A DNA stretch of 64,000 bases from Astropecten irregularis (GCA_963971285.1 OZ020251.1:496001-560000); one strand, 5' to 3'. Positions 35,301 to 52,000 are shown, counted from the stretch's first letter. Notes: generated from the letters alone by a model not told the origin. Numbers and translations are program-made.

Positions 35301-38300
35301 TCAGGCTCAAAAATTCAGATATATGATCTAGACTGAAAATAAAAAGACACGTGAAATTTTGTTTTCCCTGAGTTTGACCCAGAAATGAGCAGGCAGATTT
35401 CAAAGATCGTGTTCAAAATATAGGATTGGAAAGCGCGCTGTCATATATAATACACATAAAGTGTTGAACGTCATAACATGATTTATAAATCATTGCAAAT
35501 TTCGCTACGCAGGGCCACATCTGGTTCAAAAAATTAGATATATGATCTTGACTGAAAATAAAAAGACACGTGAAATTTTGTTTTTCCTGAATTTGCCCCA
35601 GAAATTAGCAGGCAGATTTCAAAGATCGTGTTCAAAATAAAGAATTAGACTGCGCATGCGTGCTGCCATATATAATACACATACAGTGTAACCCGGTATT
35701 ACACGATATGTAAAACATTACAGATTTCGCTATGCAGGCCGTCTTCAGGCTCAAAAACTCAGATATATGATCTAGACTGAAAATAAAAAGACACGTGAAA
35801 TTTTGTTTTCCCTGAGTTTGACCCAGAAATGAGCAGGCAGATTTCAAAGATCGTGATCAAAATATAGGATTGGAAAGCGCGCTGTCATATATAATACACA
35901 TAAAGTGTTGAACGTCATAACATGATTTATAAATCATTGCAGATTTCGCTATGCAGGGCGACTTCAGATTCAAAAATTCAGATATATGATCTACACTGAA
36001 AATAAAAATACACGTGTAATTTAGTTTTTCCTGAATTTGCCCCAGAAATGAGCAGGAAGATTTCAAAGATCGTGTTCAAAATAAAGAATTAGACTGCGTG
36101 CTGCCATATATAATACACATACAGTGTAACCCGGTATTACATGATATGTAAAACATTACAGATTTCGCTATGCAGGCCGTCTTCAGGCTCAAAAATTCAG
36201 ATATATGATCTAGACTGAAAATAAAAAGACACGTGAAATTTTGTTTTCCCTGAGTTTGACCCAGAAATGAGCAGGCAGATTTCAAAGATCGTGTTCAAAA
36301 TATAGGATTGGAAAGCGCGCTGTCATATATAATACACATAAAGTGTTGAACGTCATAACATGATTTATAAATCATTGCAAATTTCGCTACGCAGGGCCAC
36401 ATCTGGTTCAAAAAATTAGATATATGATCTTGACTGAAAATAAAAAGACACGTGAAATTTTGTTTTTCCTGAATTTGCCCCAGAAATTAGCAGGCAGATT
36501 TCAAAGATCGTGTTCAAAATAAAGAATTAGACTGCGCATGCGTGCTGCCATATATAATACACATACAGTGTAACCCGGTATTACACGATATGTAAAACAT
36601 TACAGATTTCGCTATGCAGGCCGTCTTCAGGCTCAAAAACTCAGATATATGATCTAGACTGAAAATAAAAAGACACGTGAAATTTTGTTTTCCCTGAGTT
36701 TGACCCAGAAATGAGCAGGCAGATTTCAAAGATCGTGATCAAAATATAGGATTGGAAAGCGCGCTGTCATTTATAATACACATAAAGTGTTGAACGTCAT
36801 AACATGATTTATAAATCATTGCAGATTTCGCTATGCAGGGCGACTTCGGGTTCAAAAATTCAGATATATGATCTTGACTGAAAATAAAAAGACACGTGAA
36901 ATTTTGTTTTTCCTGAATTTGCACCAGAAATGAGCAGGCAGATTTCAAAGATCGTGTTCAAAAGTAAAGAATTAGACTGCGCATGCGTGCTGCCATATAT
37001 AATACACATACAGTGAAACCCCGTATTACATGATATGTAAAACATTACAGATTTCGCTATGCAGGCCGTCTTCAGGCTCAAAAATTCAGATATATGATCT
37101 AGACTGAAAATAAAAAGACACGTGAAATTTTGTTTTCCCTGAGTTTGACCCAGAAATGAGCAGGCAGATTTCAAAGATCGTGTTCAAAATATAGGATTGG
37201 AAAGCGCGCTGTCATATATAATACACATAAAGTGTTGAACGTCATAACAAGATTTATAAATCATTGCAGATTTCGCTACGCAGGGCCACTTCTGGTTCAA
37301 AAAATTAGATATATGATCTTGACTGAAAATAAAAATACACGTGAAATTTTGTTTTTCCTGAATTTGCCCCAGAAATGAGCAGGCAGATTTAAAAGATCGT
37401 GTTCAAAATAAAGAATTAGACTGCGTGCTGTCAAATATAATACACATACAGAGTAGAACGTCATAACATGATATATAAATCATTGCAGATTTCGATATGC
37501 AGGGCGACTTCAGATTCAAAAATTCAGATATATGATCCACACTGAAAATAAAAATACACGTGTAATTTTGTTTTTCCTGAATTTGCCCCAAAAATGAGCA
37601 GGCAGATTTCAAAGATCGTGTTCAAAATAAAGAATAAGACTGCGCATGCGTGCTGCCATATATAATACACATACAGTGTAACCCGGTATTACATGATATG
37701 TAAAACATTACAGATTTCGCTATGCAGGCCGTCTTCAGGCTCAAAAACTCAGATATATGATCTAGACTGAAAATAAAAAGACACGTGAAATTTTGTTTTC
37801 CCTGAGTTTGACCCAGAAATGAGCAGGCAGATTTCAAAGATCGTGTTCAAAATATAGGATTGGAAAGCGCGCTGTCATTTATAATACACATAAAGTGTTG
37901 AACGTCATAACATGATTTATAAATCATTGCAGATTTCGCTATGCAGGGCGACTTCGGGTTCAAAAATTCAGATATATGATCTTGACTGAAAATAAAAAGA
38001 CACGTGAAATTTTGTTTTTCCTGAATTTGCACCAGAAATGAGCAGGCAGATTTCAAAGATCGTGTTCAAAATATAGATTTGGAAAGCGCGCTGTCATATA
38101 TAATACACATAAAGTGTTGAACGTCATAACAAGATTTATAAATCATTGCAGATTTCGCTACGCAGGGCCACTTCTGGTTCAAAAAATTAGATATATGATC
38201 TTGACTGAAAATAAAAATACACGTGAAATTTTGTTTTTCCTGAATTTGCACCAGAAATGAGCAGGCAGATTTCAAAGATCGTGTTCAAAATAAAGAATTA

Positions 38301-41300
38301 GACTGCGTGCTGTCATATATAATACACATACAGTGTAGAACGTCATAACATGATATACAAATCATTGCAGATTTCGCTATGCAGGGCGACTTCAGATTCA
38401 AAAATTCAGATATATGATCTACACTGAAAATAAAAATACACGTGTAATTTAGTTTTTCCTGAATTTGCCCCAGAAATGAGCAGGCAGATTTCAAAGATCG
38501 TGTTCAAAATAAAGAATTAGACTGCGCATGCGTGCTGCCATATATAATACACATACAGTGTAACCCCGTATTACATGATATGTAAAACATTACAGATTTC
38601 GCTATGCAGGCCGTCTTCAGGCTCAAAAATTCAGATATATGATCTAGACTGAAAATAAAAAGACACGTGAAATTTTGTTTTTCCTGAGTTTGACCCAGAA
38701 ATGAGCAGGCAGATTTCAAAGATCGTGTTCAAAATATAGGACTGGAAAGCGCGCTGTCATATATAATACACATAAAGTGTTGAACGTCATAACAAGATTT
38801 ATAAATCATTGCAGATTTCGCTACGCAGGGCCACTTCTGGTTCAAAAAATTAGATATATGATCTTGACTGAAAATAAAAATACACGTGAAATTTTGTTTT
38901 TCCTGAATTTGCCCCAGAAATGAGCAGGCAGATTTAAAAGATCGTGTTCAAAATAAAGAATTAGACTGCGTGCTGTCAAATATAATACACATACAGAGTA
39001 GAACGTCATAACATGATATATAAATCATTGCAGATTTCGATATGCAGGGCGACTTCAGATTCAAAAATTCAGATATATGATCCACACTGAAAATAAAAAT
39101 ACACGTGTAATTTTGTTTTTCCTGAATTTGCCCCAAAAATGAGCAGGCAGATTTCAAAGATCGTGTTCAAAATAAAGAATAAGACTGCGCATGCGTGCTG
39201 CCATATATAATACACATACAGTGTAACCCGGTATTACACGATATGTAAAACATTACAGATTTCGCTATGCAGGCCGTCTTCAGGCTCAAAAACACAGATA
39301 TATGATCTAGACTGAAAATAAAAAGACACGTGAAATTTTGTTTTCCCTGAGTTTGACCCAGAAATGAGCAGGCAGATTTCAAAGATCGTGTTAAAAATAA
39401 AGAATTAGACTGCGCATGCGTGCTGCCATATATAATACACATACAGTGTAACCCGGTATTACATGATATGTAAAACATTACAGATTTCGCTATGCGTGCC
39501 GTCTTCAGGCTCAAAAATTCAGATATATGATCTAGACTGAAAATAAAAAGACACGTGAAATTTTGTTTTCCCTGAGTTTGACCCAGAAATGAGCAGGCAG
39601 ATTTCAAAGATCGTGTTTAAAATATAGGATTGGAAAGCGCGCTGTCATATATAATACACATAAAGTGTTGAACGTCATAACATGATTCATAAATCATTGC
39701 AGATTTCGCTATGCAGGGCCACTTCGGGTTCAAAAATTCAGATATATGATCTTGACTGAAAATAAAAAGACACGTGAAATTTTGTTTTTCCTGAATTTGC
39801 CCCAGAAATGAGCAGGCAGATTTCAAAGATCGTGTTCAGAATATAGGATTGGAAAGCGCGCTGTCATATATAATACACATAAAGTGTTGAACGTCATAAC
39901 ATGATTTATAAATCATTGCAGATTTCGCTATGCAGGGCCACTTCGGGTTCAAAAATTCAGATATATGATCTTGACTGAAAATAAAAAGACACGTGAAATT
40001 TTGTTTTTCCTGAATTTGCCCCAGAAATGAGCAGGCAGATTTCAAAGATCGTGTTCAAAATAAAGAATTAGACTGCGTGCTGCCATATATAATACACATA
40101 CAGAGTAGAACGTCATAACATGATATATAAATCATTGCAGATTTCGCTATGCAGGGCGACTTCAGATTCAAAAATTCAGATTATATGATCTACACTGAAA
40201 ATAAAAAGACACGTGAAATTTTGTTTTTCTTGAATTTGCCTCAGAAATGAGCAGGCAGATTTCAAAGATCGTGTTCAAAATAAAGAATTAGACTGCGCAT
40301 GCGTGCTGCCATATATAATACACATACAGTGTAACCCGGTATTACATGATATGTAAAACATTACAGATTTCGCTATGCAGGCCGTCTTCAGGCTCAAAAA
40401 TTCAGATATATGATCTAGACTGAAAATAAAAAGACACGTGAAATTTTGTTTTCCCTGAGTTTGACCCAGAAATGAGCAGGCAGATTTCAAAGATCGTGTT
40501 CAAAATATAGGATTGGAAAGCGCGCTGTCATATATAATACACATAAAGTGTTGAACGTCATAACATGATTTATAAATCATTGCAAATTTCGCTACGCAGG
40601 GCCACATCTGGTTCAAAAAATTAGATATATGATCTTGACTGAAAATAAAAAGACACGTGAAATTTTGTTTTTCCTGAATTTGCCCCAGAAATTAGCAGGC
40701 AGATTTCAAAGATCGTGTTCAAAATAAAGAATTAGACTGCGCATGCGTGCTGCCATATATAATACACATACAGTGTAACCCGGTATTACACGATATGTAA
40801 AACATTACAGATTTCGCTATGCAGGCCGTCTTCAGGCTCAAAAACTCAGATATATGATCTAGACTGAAAATAAAAAGACACGTGAAATTTTGTTTTCCCT
40901 GAGTTTGACCCAGAAATGAGCAGGCAGATTTCAAAGATCGTGATCAAAATATAGGATTGGAAAGCGCGCTGTCATTTATAATACACATAAAGTGTTGAAC
41001 GTCATAACATGATTTATAAATCATTGCAGATTTCGCTATGCAGGGCGACTTCGGGTTCAAAAATTCAGATATATGATCTTGACTGAAAATAAAAAGACAC
41101 GTGAAATTTTGTTTTTCCTGAATTTGCACCAGAAATGAGCAGGCAGATTTCAAAGATCTTGTTCAAAATAAAGAATTAGACTGCGCATGCGTGCTGCCAT
41201 ATATAATACACATACAGTGTAACCCGGTATTACACGATATGTAAAACATTACAGATTTCGCTATGCAGGCCGTCTTCAGGCTCAAAAACCTCAGATATAT

Positions 41301-43158
41301 GATCTAGACTGAAAATAAAAAGACACGTGAAATTTTGTTTTCCCTGAGTTTGACCCAGAAATGAGCAGGCAGATTTCAAAGATCGTGTTCAAAATATAGG
41401 ATTGGAAAGCGCGCTGTCATTTATAATACACATAAAGTGTTGAACGTCATAACATGATTTATAAATCATTGCAGATTTCGCTATGCAGGGCGACTTCAGA
41501 TTCAAAAATTCAGATATATGATCTACACTGAAAATAAAAATACACGTGTAATTTAGTTTTTCCTGAATTTGCCCCAGAAATGAGCAGGCAGATTTCAAAG
41601 ATCGTTTTCAAAATAAAGAATTAGACTGTGCATGCGTGCTGCCATATATAATACACATACAGTGTAACCCGGTATTACATGATATGTAAAACATTACAGA
41701 TTTCGCTATGCAGGCCGTCTTCAGGCTCAAAAATTCAGATATATGATCTAGACTGAAAATAAAAAGACACGTGAAATTTAGTTTTCCCTGAGTTTGACCC
41801 AGAAATGAGCAGGCAGATTTCAAAGATCGTGTTCAAAATATAGGATTGGAAAGCGCGCTGTCATATATAATACACATAAAGTGTTGAACGTCATAACAAG
41901 ATTTATAAATCATTGCAGATTTCGCTACGCAGGGCCACTTCTGGTTCAAAAAATTAGATATATGATCTTGACTGAAAATAAAAATACACGTGAAATTTTG
42001 TTTTTCCTGAATTTGCCCCAGAAATGAGCAGGCAGATTTAAAAGATCGTGTTCAAAATAAAGAATTAGACTGCGTGCTGTCAAATATAATACACATACAG
42101 AGTAGATCGTCATAACATGATATATAAATCATTGCAGATTTCGATATGCAGGGCGACTTCAGATTCAAAAATTCAGATATATGATCCACACTGAAAATAA
42201 AAATACACGTGTAATTTTGTTTTTCCTGAATTTGCCCCAAAAATGAGCAGGCAGATTTCAAAGATCGTGTTCAAAATAAAGAATAAGACTGCGCATGCGT
42301 GCTGCCATATATAATACACTTACAGTGTAACCCGGTATTACATGATATGTAAAACATTACAGATTTCGCTATGCAGGCCGTCTTCAGGCTAAAAAATTCA
42401 GATATATGATCTAGACTGAAAATAAAAAGACACGTGAAATTTTGTTTTCCCTGAGTTTGACCCAGAAATGAGCAGGCAGATTTCAAAGATCGTGTTCAAA
42501 ATATAGGATTGGAAAGCGCGCTGTCATATATAATACACATAAAGTGTTGAACGTCATAACATGATTTATAAATCATTGCAGATTTCGCTACGCAGGGCCA
42601 CATCTGGTTCAAAAAATTAGATATATGATCTTGACTGAAAATAAAAAGACACGTGAAATTTTGTTTTTCCTGAATTTGCCCCAGAAATTAGCAGGCAGAT
42701 TTCAAAGATCGTGTTCAAAATAAAGAATTAGACTGCGCATGCGTGCTTCCATATATAATACACATACAGTGTAACCCGGTATTACACGATATGTAAAACA
42801 TTACAGATTTCGCTATGCAGGCCGTCTTCAGGCTCAAAAACTCAGATATATGATCTAGACTGAAAATAAAAAGACACGTGAAATTTTGTTTTCCCTGAGT
42901 TTGACCCAGAAATGAGCAGGCAGATTTCAAAGATCGTGTTCAAAATATAGGATTGGAAAGCGCGCTGTCATTTATAATACACATAAAGTGTTGAACGTCA
43001 TAACATGATTTATAAATCATTGCAGATTTCGCTATGCAGGGCGACTTCGGGTTCAAAAATTCAGATATATGATCTTGACTGAAAATAAAAAGACACGTGA
43101 AATTTTGTTTTTCCTGAATTTGCACCAGAAATGAGCAGGCAGATTTCAAAGATCGTGT

Positions 43159-46029
43159 TCAAAATAAAGAATTAGACTGCGTGCTGTCATATATAATACA
43201 CATACAGTGTAGAACGTCATAACATGATATACAAATCATTGCAGATTTCGCTATGCAGGGCGACTTCAGATTCAAAAATTCAGATATATGATCTACACTG
43301 AAAATAAAAATACACGTGTAATTTAGTTTTTCCTGAATTTGCCCCAGAAATGAGCAGGCAGATTTCAAAGATCGTGTTCAAAATAAAGAATTAGACTGCG
43401 CATGCGTGCTGCCATATATAATACACATACAGTGTAACCCCGTATTACATGATATGTAAAACATTACAGATTTCGCTATGCAGGCCGTCTTCAGGCTCAA
43501 AAATTCAGATATATGATCTAGACTGAAAATAAAAAGACACGTGAAATTTTGTTTTTCCTGAGTTTGACCCAGAAATGAGCAGGCAGATTTCAAAGATCGT
43601 GTTCAAAATATAGGATTGGAAAGCGCGCTGTCATATATAATACACATAAAGTGTTGAACGTCATAACAAGATTTATAAATCATTGCAGATTTCGCTACGC
43701 AGGGCCACTTCTGGTTCAAAAAATTAGATATATGATCTTGACTGAAAATAAAAATACACGTGAAATTTTGTTTTTCCTGAATTTGCCCCAGAAATGAGCA
43801 GGCAGATTTAAAAGATCGTGTTCAAAATAAAGAATTAGACTGCGTGCTGTCAAATATAATACACATACAGAGTAGAACGTCATAACATGATATATAAATC
43901 ATTGCAGATTTCGATATGCAGGGCGACTTCAGATTCAAAAATTCAGATATATGATCCACACTGAAAATAAAAATACACGTGTAATTTTGTTTTTCCTGAA
44001 TTTGCCCCAAAAATGAGCAGGCAGATTTCAAAGATCGTGTTCAAAATAAAGAATAAGACTGCGCATGCGTGCTGCCATATATAATACACATACAGTGTAA
44101 CCCGGTATTACATGATATGTAAAACATTACAGATTTCGCTATGCAGGCCGTCTTCAGGCTCAAAAACTCAGATATATGATCTAGACTGAAAATAAAAAGA
44201 CACGTGAAATTTTGTTTTCCCTGAGTTTGACCCAGAAATGAGCAGGCAGATTTCAAAGATCGTGTTCAAAATATAGGATTGGAAAGCGCGCTGTCATTTA
44301 TAATACACATAAAGTGTTGAACGTCATAACATGATTTATAAATCATTGCAGATTTCGCTATGCAGGGCGACTTCGGGTTCAAAAATTCAGATATATGATC
44401 TTGACTGAAAATAAAAAGACACGTGAAATTTTGTTTTTCCTGAATTTGCACCAGAAATGAGCAGGCAGATTTCAAAGATCGTGTTCAAAATATAGATTTG
44501 GAAAGCGCGCTGTCATATATAATACACATAAAGTGTTGAACGTCATAACAAGATTTATAAATCATTGCAGATTTCGCTACGCAGGGCCACTTCTGGTTCA
44601 AAAAATTAGATATATGATCTTGACTGAAAATAAAAATACACGTGAAATTTAGTTTTTCCTGAATTTGCACCAGAAATGAGCAGGCAGATTTCAAAGATCG
44701 TGTTCAAAATAAAGAATTAGACTGCGTGCTGTCATATATAATACACATACAGTGTAGAACGTCATAACATGATATACAAATCATTGCAGATTTCGCTATG
44801 CAGGGCGACTTCAGATTCAAAAATTCAGATATATGATCTACACTGAAAATAAAAATACACGTGTAATTTAGTTTTTCCTGAATTTGCCCCAGAAATGAGC
44901 AGGCAGATTTCAAAGATCGTGTTCAAAATAAAGAATTAGACTGCGCATGCGTGCTGCCATATATAATACACATACAGTGTAACCCCGTATTACATGATAT
45001 GTAAAACATTACAGATTTCGCTATGCAGGCCGTCTTCAGGCTCAAAAATTCAGATATATGATCTAGACTGAAAATAAAAAGACACGTGAAATTTTGTTTT
45101 TCCTGAGTTTGACCCAGAAATGAGCAGGCAGATTTCAAAGATCGTGTTCAAAATATAGGACTGGAAAGCGCGCTGTCATATATAATACACATAAAGTGTT
45201 GAACGTCATAACAAGATTTATAAATCATTGCAGATTTCGCTACGCAGGGCCACTTCTGGTTCAAAAAATTAGATATATGATCTTGACTGAAAATAAAAAT
45301 ACACGTGAAATTTTGTTTTTCCTGAATTTGCCCCAGAAATGAGCAGGCAGATTTAAAAGATCGTGTTCAAAATAAAGAATTAGACTGCGTGCTGTCAAAT
45401 ATAATACACATACAGAGTAGAACGTCATAACATGATATATAAATCATTGCAGATTTCGATATGCAGGGCGACTTCAGATTCAAAAATTCAGATATATGAT
45501 CCACACTGAAAATAAAAATACACGTGTAATTTTGTTTTTCCTGAATTTGCCCCAAAAATGAGCAGGCAGATTTCAAAGATCGTGTTCAAAATAAAGAATA
45601 AGACTGCGCATGCGTGCTGCCATATATAATACACATACAGTGTAACCCGGTATTACATGATATGTAAAACATTACAGATTTCGCTATGCAGGCCGTCTTC
45701 AGGCTCAAAAACTCAGATATATGATCTAGACTGAAAATAAAAAGACACGTGAAATTTTGTTTTCCCTGAGTTTGACCCAGAAATGAGCAGGCAGATTTCA
45801 AAGATCGTGTTCAAAATATAGGATTGGAAAGCGCGCTGTCATTTATAATACACATAAAGTGTTGAACGTCATAACATGATTTATAAATCATTGCAGATTT
45901 CGCTATGCAGGGCGACTTCGGGTTCAAAAATTCAGATATATGATCTTGACTGAAAATAAAAAGACACGTGAAATTTTGTTTTTCCTGAATTTGCACCAGA
46001 AATGAGCAGGCAGATTTCAAAGATCGTGT
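43159..46029. repeat. Seven-monomer higher-order unit, two tandem copies
   Basis: Monomer order C-B-D-C-B-A-D, 1545 bp (219, 225, 219, 219, 225, 219, 219). Copy 1 is 43159-44703 and copy 2 starts at 44704; matching class order and private variants are offset by exactly 1545. The 37403-39160 segment is another copy 6419 bp to the left of 43822-45580. Confidence 0.85.
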
Positions 46030-49000
46030 TCAAAATATAGATTTGGAAAGCGCGCTGTCATATATAATACACATAAAGTGTTGAACGTCATAACAAGATT
46101 TATAAATCATTGCAGATTTCGCTACGCAGGGCCACTTCTGGTTCAAAAAATTAGATATATGATCTTGATTGAAAATAAAAATACACGTGAAATTTTGTTT
46201 TTCCTGAATTTGCCCCAGAAATGAGCAGGCAGATTTAAAAGATCGTGTTCAAAATAAAGAATTAGACTGCGTGCTGTCAAATATAATACACATACAGAGT
46301 AGAACGTCATAACATGATATATAAATCATTGCAGATTTCGATATGCAGGGCGACTTCAGATTCAAAAATTCAGATATATGATCCACACTGAAAATAAAAA
46401 TACACGTGTAATTTTGTTTTTCCTGAATTTGCCCCAAAAATGAGCAGGCAGATTTCAAAGATCGTGTTCAAAATAAAGAATAAGACTGCGCATGCGTGCT
46501 GCCATATATAATACACATACAGTGTAACCCGGTATTACACGATATGTAAAACATTACAGATTTCGCTATGCAGGCCGTCTTCAGGCTCAAAAACACAGAT
46601 ATATGATCTACACTGAAAATAAAAAGACACGTGAAATTTTGTTTTCCCTGAGTTTGACCCAGAAATGAGCAGGCAGATTTCAAAGATCGTGTTCAAAATA
46701 TAGGATTGGAAAGCGCGCTGTCATTTATAATACACATAAAGTGTTGAACGTCATAACATGATTTATAAATCATTGCAGATTTCGCTATGCAGGGCGACTT
46801 CGGGTTCAAAAATTCAGATATATGATCTTGACTGAAAATAAAAAGACACGTGAAATTTTGTTTTTCCTGAATTTGCACCAGAAATGAGCAGGCAGATTTC
46901 AAAGATCGTGTTCAAAATAAAGAATTAGACTGCGTGCTGTCATATATAATACACATACAGTGTAGAACGTCATAACATGATATACAAATCATTGCAGATT
47001 TCGCTATGCAGGGCGACTTCAGATTCAAAAATTCAGATATATGATCTACACTGAAAATAAAAATACACGTGTAATTTAGTTTTTCCTGAATTTGCCCCAG
47101 AAATGAGCAGGCAGATTTCAAAGATCGTGTTCAAAATAAAGAATTAGACTGCGCATGCGTGCTGCCATATATAATACACATACAGTGTAACCCCGTATTA
47201 CATGATATGTAAAACATTACAGATTTCGCTATGCAGGCCGTCTTCAGGCTCAAAAATTCAGATATATGATCTAGACTGAAAATCAAAAGACACGTGAAAT
47301 TTTGTTTTCCCTGAGTTTGACCCAGAAATGAGCAGGCAGATTTCAAAGATCGTGTTCAAAATATAGGATTGGAAAGCGCGCTGTCATATATAATACACAT
47401 AAAGTGTTGAACGTCATAACATGATTTATAAATCATCGCAGATTTCGCTACGCAGGGCCACATCTGGTTCAAAAAATTAGATATATGATCTTGACTGAAA
47501 ATAAAAAGACACGTGAAATTTTGTTTTTCCTGAATTTGCCACAGAAATTAGCAGGCAGATTTCAAAGATCGTGTTCAAAATAAAGAATTAGACTGCGCAT
47601 GCGTGCTGCCATATATAATACACATACAGTGTAACCCGGTATTACACGATATGTAAAACATTACAGATTTCGCTATGCAGGCCGTCTTCAGGCTCAAAAA
47701 CTCAGATATATGATAAAAAGACACGTGAAATTTTGTTTTCCCTGAGTTTGACCCAGAAATGAGCAGGCAGATTTCAAAGATCGTGTTCAAAATATAGGAT
47801 TGGAAAGCGCGCTGTCATTTATAATACACATAAAGTGTTGAACGTCATAACATGATTTATAAATCATTGCAGATTTCGCTATGCAGGGCGACTTCGGGTT
47901 CAAAAATTCAGATATATGATCTTGACTGAAAATAAAAAGACACGTGAAATTTTGTTTTTCCTGAATTTGCACCAGAAATGAGCAGGCAGATTTCAAAGAT
48001 CGTGTTCAAAATAAAGAATTAGACTGCGTGCTGTCATATATAATACACATACAGTGTAGAACGTCATAACATGATATATAAATCATTGCAGATTTCGCTA
48101 TGCAGGGCGACTTCAGATTCAAAAATTCAGATATATGATCTACACTGAAAATAAAAATACACGTGTAATTTAGTTTTTCCTGAATTTGCCCCAGAAATGA
48201 GCAGGCAGATTTCAAAGATCGTGTTCAAAATAAAGAATTAGACTGCGCATGCGTGCTGCCATATATAATACACATACAGTGTAACCCCGTATTACATGAT
48301 ATGTAAAACAATACAGATTTCGCTATGCAGGCCGTCTTCAGGCTCAAAAATTCAGATATATGATCTAGACTGAAAATAAAAAGACACGTGAAATTTTGTT
48401 TTCCCTGAGTTTGACCCAGAAATGAGCAGGCAGATTTCAAAGATCGTGTTCAAAATATAGGATTGGAAAGCGCGCTGTCATATATAATACACATAAAGTG
48501 TTGAACGTCATAACAAGATTTATAAATCATTGCAGATTTCGCTACGCAGGGCCACTTCTGGTTCAAAAAATTAGATATATGATCTTGACTGAAAATAAAA
48601 ATACACGTGAAATTTTGTTTTTCCTGAATTTGCCCCAGAAATGAGCAGGCAGATTTAAAAGATCGTGTTCAAAATAAAGAATTAGACTGCGTGCTGTCAA
48701 ATATAATACACATACAGAGTAGATCGTCATAACATGATATATAAATCATTGCAGATTTCGATATGCAGGGCGACTTCAGATTCAAAAATTCAGATATATG
48801 ATCTACACTGAAAATAAAAATACACGTGTAATTTTGTTTTTCCTGAATTTGCCCCAAAAATGAGCAGGCAGGTTTCAAAGATCGTGTTCAAAATAAAGAA
48901 TAAGACTGCGCATGCGTGCTGCCATATATAATACACATACAGTGTAACCCGGTATTACATGATATGTAAAACATTACAGATTTCGCTATGCAGGCCGTCT

Positions 49001-52000
49001 TCAGGCTGAAAAATTCAGATATATGATCTAGACTGAAAATAAAAAGACACGTGGAATTTTGTTTTCCCTGAGTTTGACCCAGAAATGAGCAGGCAGATTG
49101 CAAAGATCGTGTTCAAAATATAGGATTGGAAAGCGCGCTGTCATATATAATACACATAAAGTGTTGAACGTCATAACATGATTTATAAATCATTGCAGAT
49201 TTCGCTATGCAGGGCCACTTCGGGTTCAAAAATTCAGATAATTATATGATCTTGACTGAAAATAAAAAGACACGTGAAATTTTGTTTTTCCTGAATTTGC
49301 CCCAGAAATGAGCAGGCAGATTTCAAAGATCGTGTTCAAAATAAAGAATTAGACTGCGCATGCGTGCTGCCATATATAATACACATACAGTGTAACCCGG
49401 TATTACGTGATATGTAAAACATTACAGATTTCGCTATGCAGGCCGTCTTCAGGCTCAAAAACACAGATATATGATCTACACTGAAAATAAAAAGACACGT
49501 GAAATTTTGTTTTCCCTGAGTTTGACCCAGAAATGAGCAGGCAGATTTCAAAGATCGTGTTCAAAATATAGGATTGGAAAGCGCGCTGTCATTTATACTT
49601 TGCACCAGAAATGAGCAGGCAGATTTCAAAGATCGTGTTCAAAATAAAGAATTAGACTGCGTGCTGTCATATATAATACACATACAGTGTAGAACGTCAT
49701 AACATGATATACAAATCATTGCAGATTTCGCTATGCAGGGCGACTTCAGATTCAAAAATTCAGATATATGATCTACACTGAAAATAAAAATACACGTGTA
49801 ATTTAGTTTTTCCTGAATTTGCCCCAGAAATGAGCAGGCAGATTTCAAAGATCGTGTTCAAAATAAAGAATTAGACTGCGCATGCGTGCTGCCATATATA
49901 ATACACATACAGTGTAACCCCGTATTACATGATATGTAAAACATTACAGATTTCGCTATGCAGGCCGTCTTCAGGCTCAAAAATTCAGATATATGATCTA
50001 GACTGAAAATCAAAAGACACGTGAAATTTTGTTTTCCCTGAGTTTGACCCAGAAATGAGCAGGCAGATTTCAAAGATCGTGTTCAAAATATAGGATTGGA
50101 AAGCGCGCTGTCATATATAATACACATAAAGTGTTGAACGTCATAACATGATTTATAAATCATCGCAGATTTCGCTACGCAGGGCCACATCTGGTTCAAA
50201 AAATTAGATATATGATCTTGACTGAAAATAAAAAGACACGTGAAATTTTGTTTTTCCTGAATTTGCCCCAGAAATTAGCAGGCAGATTTCAAAGATCGTG
50301 TTCAAAATAAAGAATTAGACTGCGCATGCGTGCTGCCATATATAATACACATACAGTGTAACCCGGTATTACACGATATGTAAAACATTACAGATTTCGC
50401 TATGCAGGCCGTCTTCAGGCTCAAAAACTCAGATATATGATCTAGACTGAAAATAAAAAGACACGTGAAATTTTGTTTTCCCTGAGTTTGACCCAGAAAT
50501 GAGCAGGCAGATTTCAAAGATCGTGTTCAAAATATAGGATTGGAAAGCGCGCTGTCATTTATAATACACATAAAGTGTTGAACGTCATAACATGATTTAT
50601 AAATCATTGCAGATTTCGCTATGCAGGGCGACTTCGGGTTCAAAAATTCAGATATATGATCTTGACTGAAAATAAAAAGACACGTGAAATTTTGTTTTTC
50701 CTGAATTTGCACCAGAAATGAGCAGGCAGATTTCAAAGATCGTGTTCAAAATAAAGAATTAGACTGCGTGCTGTCATATATAATACACATACAGTGTAGA
50801 ACGTCATAACATGATATATAAATCATTGCAGATTTCGCTATGCAGGGCGACTTCAGATTCAAAAATTCAGATATATGATCTACACTGAAAATAAAAATAC
50901 ACGTGTAATTTAGTTTTTCCTGAATTTGCCCCAGAAATGAGCAGGCAGATTTCAAAGATCGTGTTCAAAATAAAGAATTAGACTGCGCATGCGTGCTGCC
51001 ATATATAATACACATACAGTGTAACCCCGTATTACATGATATGTAAAACAATACAGATTTCGCTATGCAGGCCGTCTTCAGGCTCAAAAATTCAGATATA
51101 TGATCTAGACTGAAAAAAAAAGACACGTGAAATTTTGTTTTCCCTGAGTTTGACCCAGAAATGAGCAGGCAGATTTCAAAGATCGTGTTCAAAATATAGG
51201 ATTGGAAAGCGCGCTGTCATATATAATACACATAAAGTGTTGAACGTCATAACAAGATTTATAAATCATTGCAGATTTCGCTACGCAGGGCCACTTCTGG
51301 TTCAAAAAATTAGATATATGATCTTGACTGAAAATAAAAATACACGTGAAATTTTGTTTTTCCTGAATTTGCCCCAGAAATGAGCAGGCAGATTTAAAAG
51401 ATCGTGTTCAAAATAAAGAATTAGACTGCGTGCTGTCAAATATAATACACATACAGAGTAGATCGTCATAACATGATATATAAATCATTGCAGATTTCGA
51501 TATGCAGAGCGACTTCAGATTCAAAAATTCAGATATATGATCTAGACTGAAAATAAAAATACACGTGTAATTTTGTTTTTCCTGAATTTGCCCCAAAAAT
51601 GAGCAGGCAGGTTTCAAAGATCGTGTTCAAAATAAAGAATAAGACTGCGTATGCGTGCTGCCATATATAATACACATACAGTGTAACCCGGTATTACATG
51701 ATATGTAAAACATTACAGATTTCGCTATGCGTGCCGTCTTCAGGCTGAAAAATTCAGATATATGATCTAGACTGAAAATAAAAAGACACGTGGAATTTTG
51801 TTTTCCCTGAGTTTGACCCAGAAATGAGCAGGCAGATTGCAAAGATCGTGTTCAAAATATAGGATTGGAAAGCGCGCTGTCATATAAAATACACATAAAG
51901 TGTTGAACGTCATAACATGATTTATAAATCATTGCAGATTTCGCTATGCAGGGCCACTTCGGGTTCAAAAATTCAGATATATGATCTTGACTGAAAATAA

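Noticed and set aside
39167-39607. A double-length 146-codon frame in the array
   Set aside because: A single base change removes one recurrent stop between two monomers (TTAAAAATAAAG for TTCAAAATAAAG). It is a stop loss, not a fused gene.
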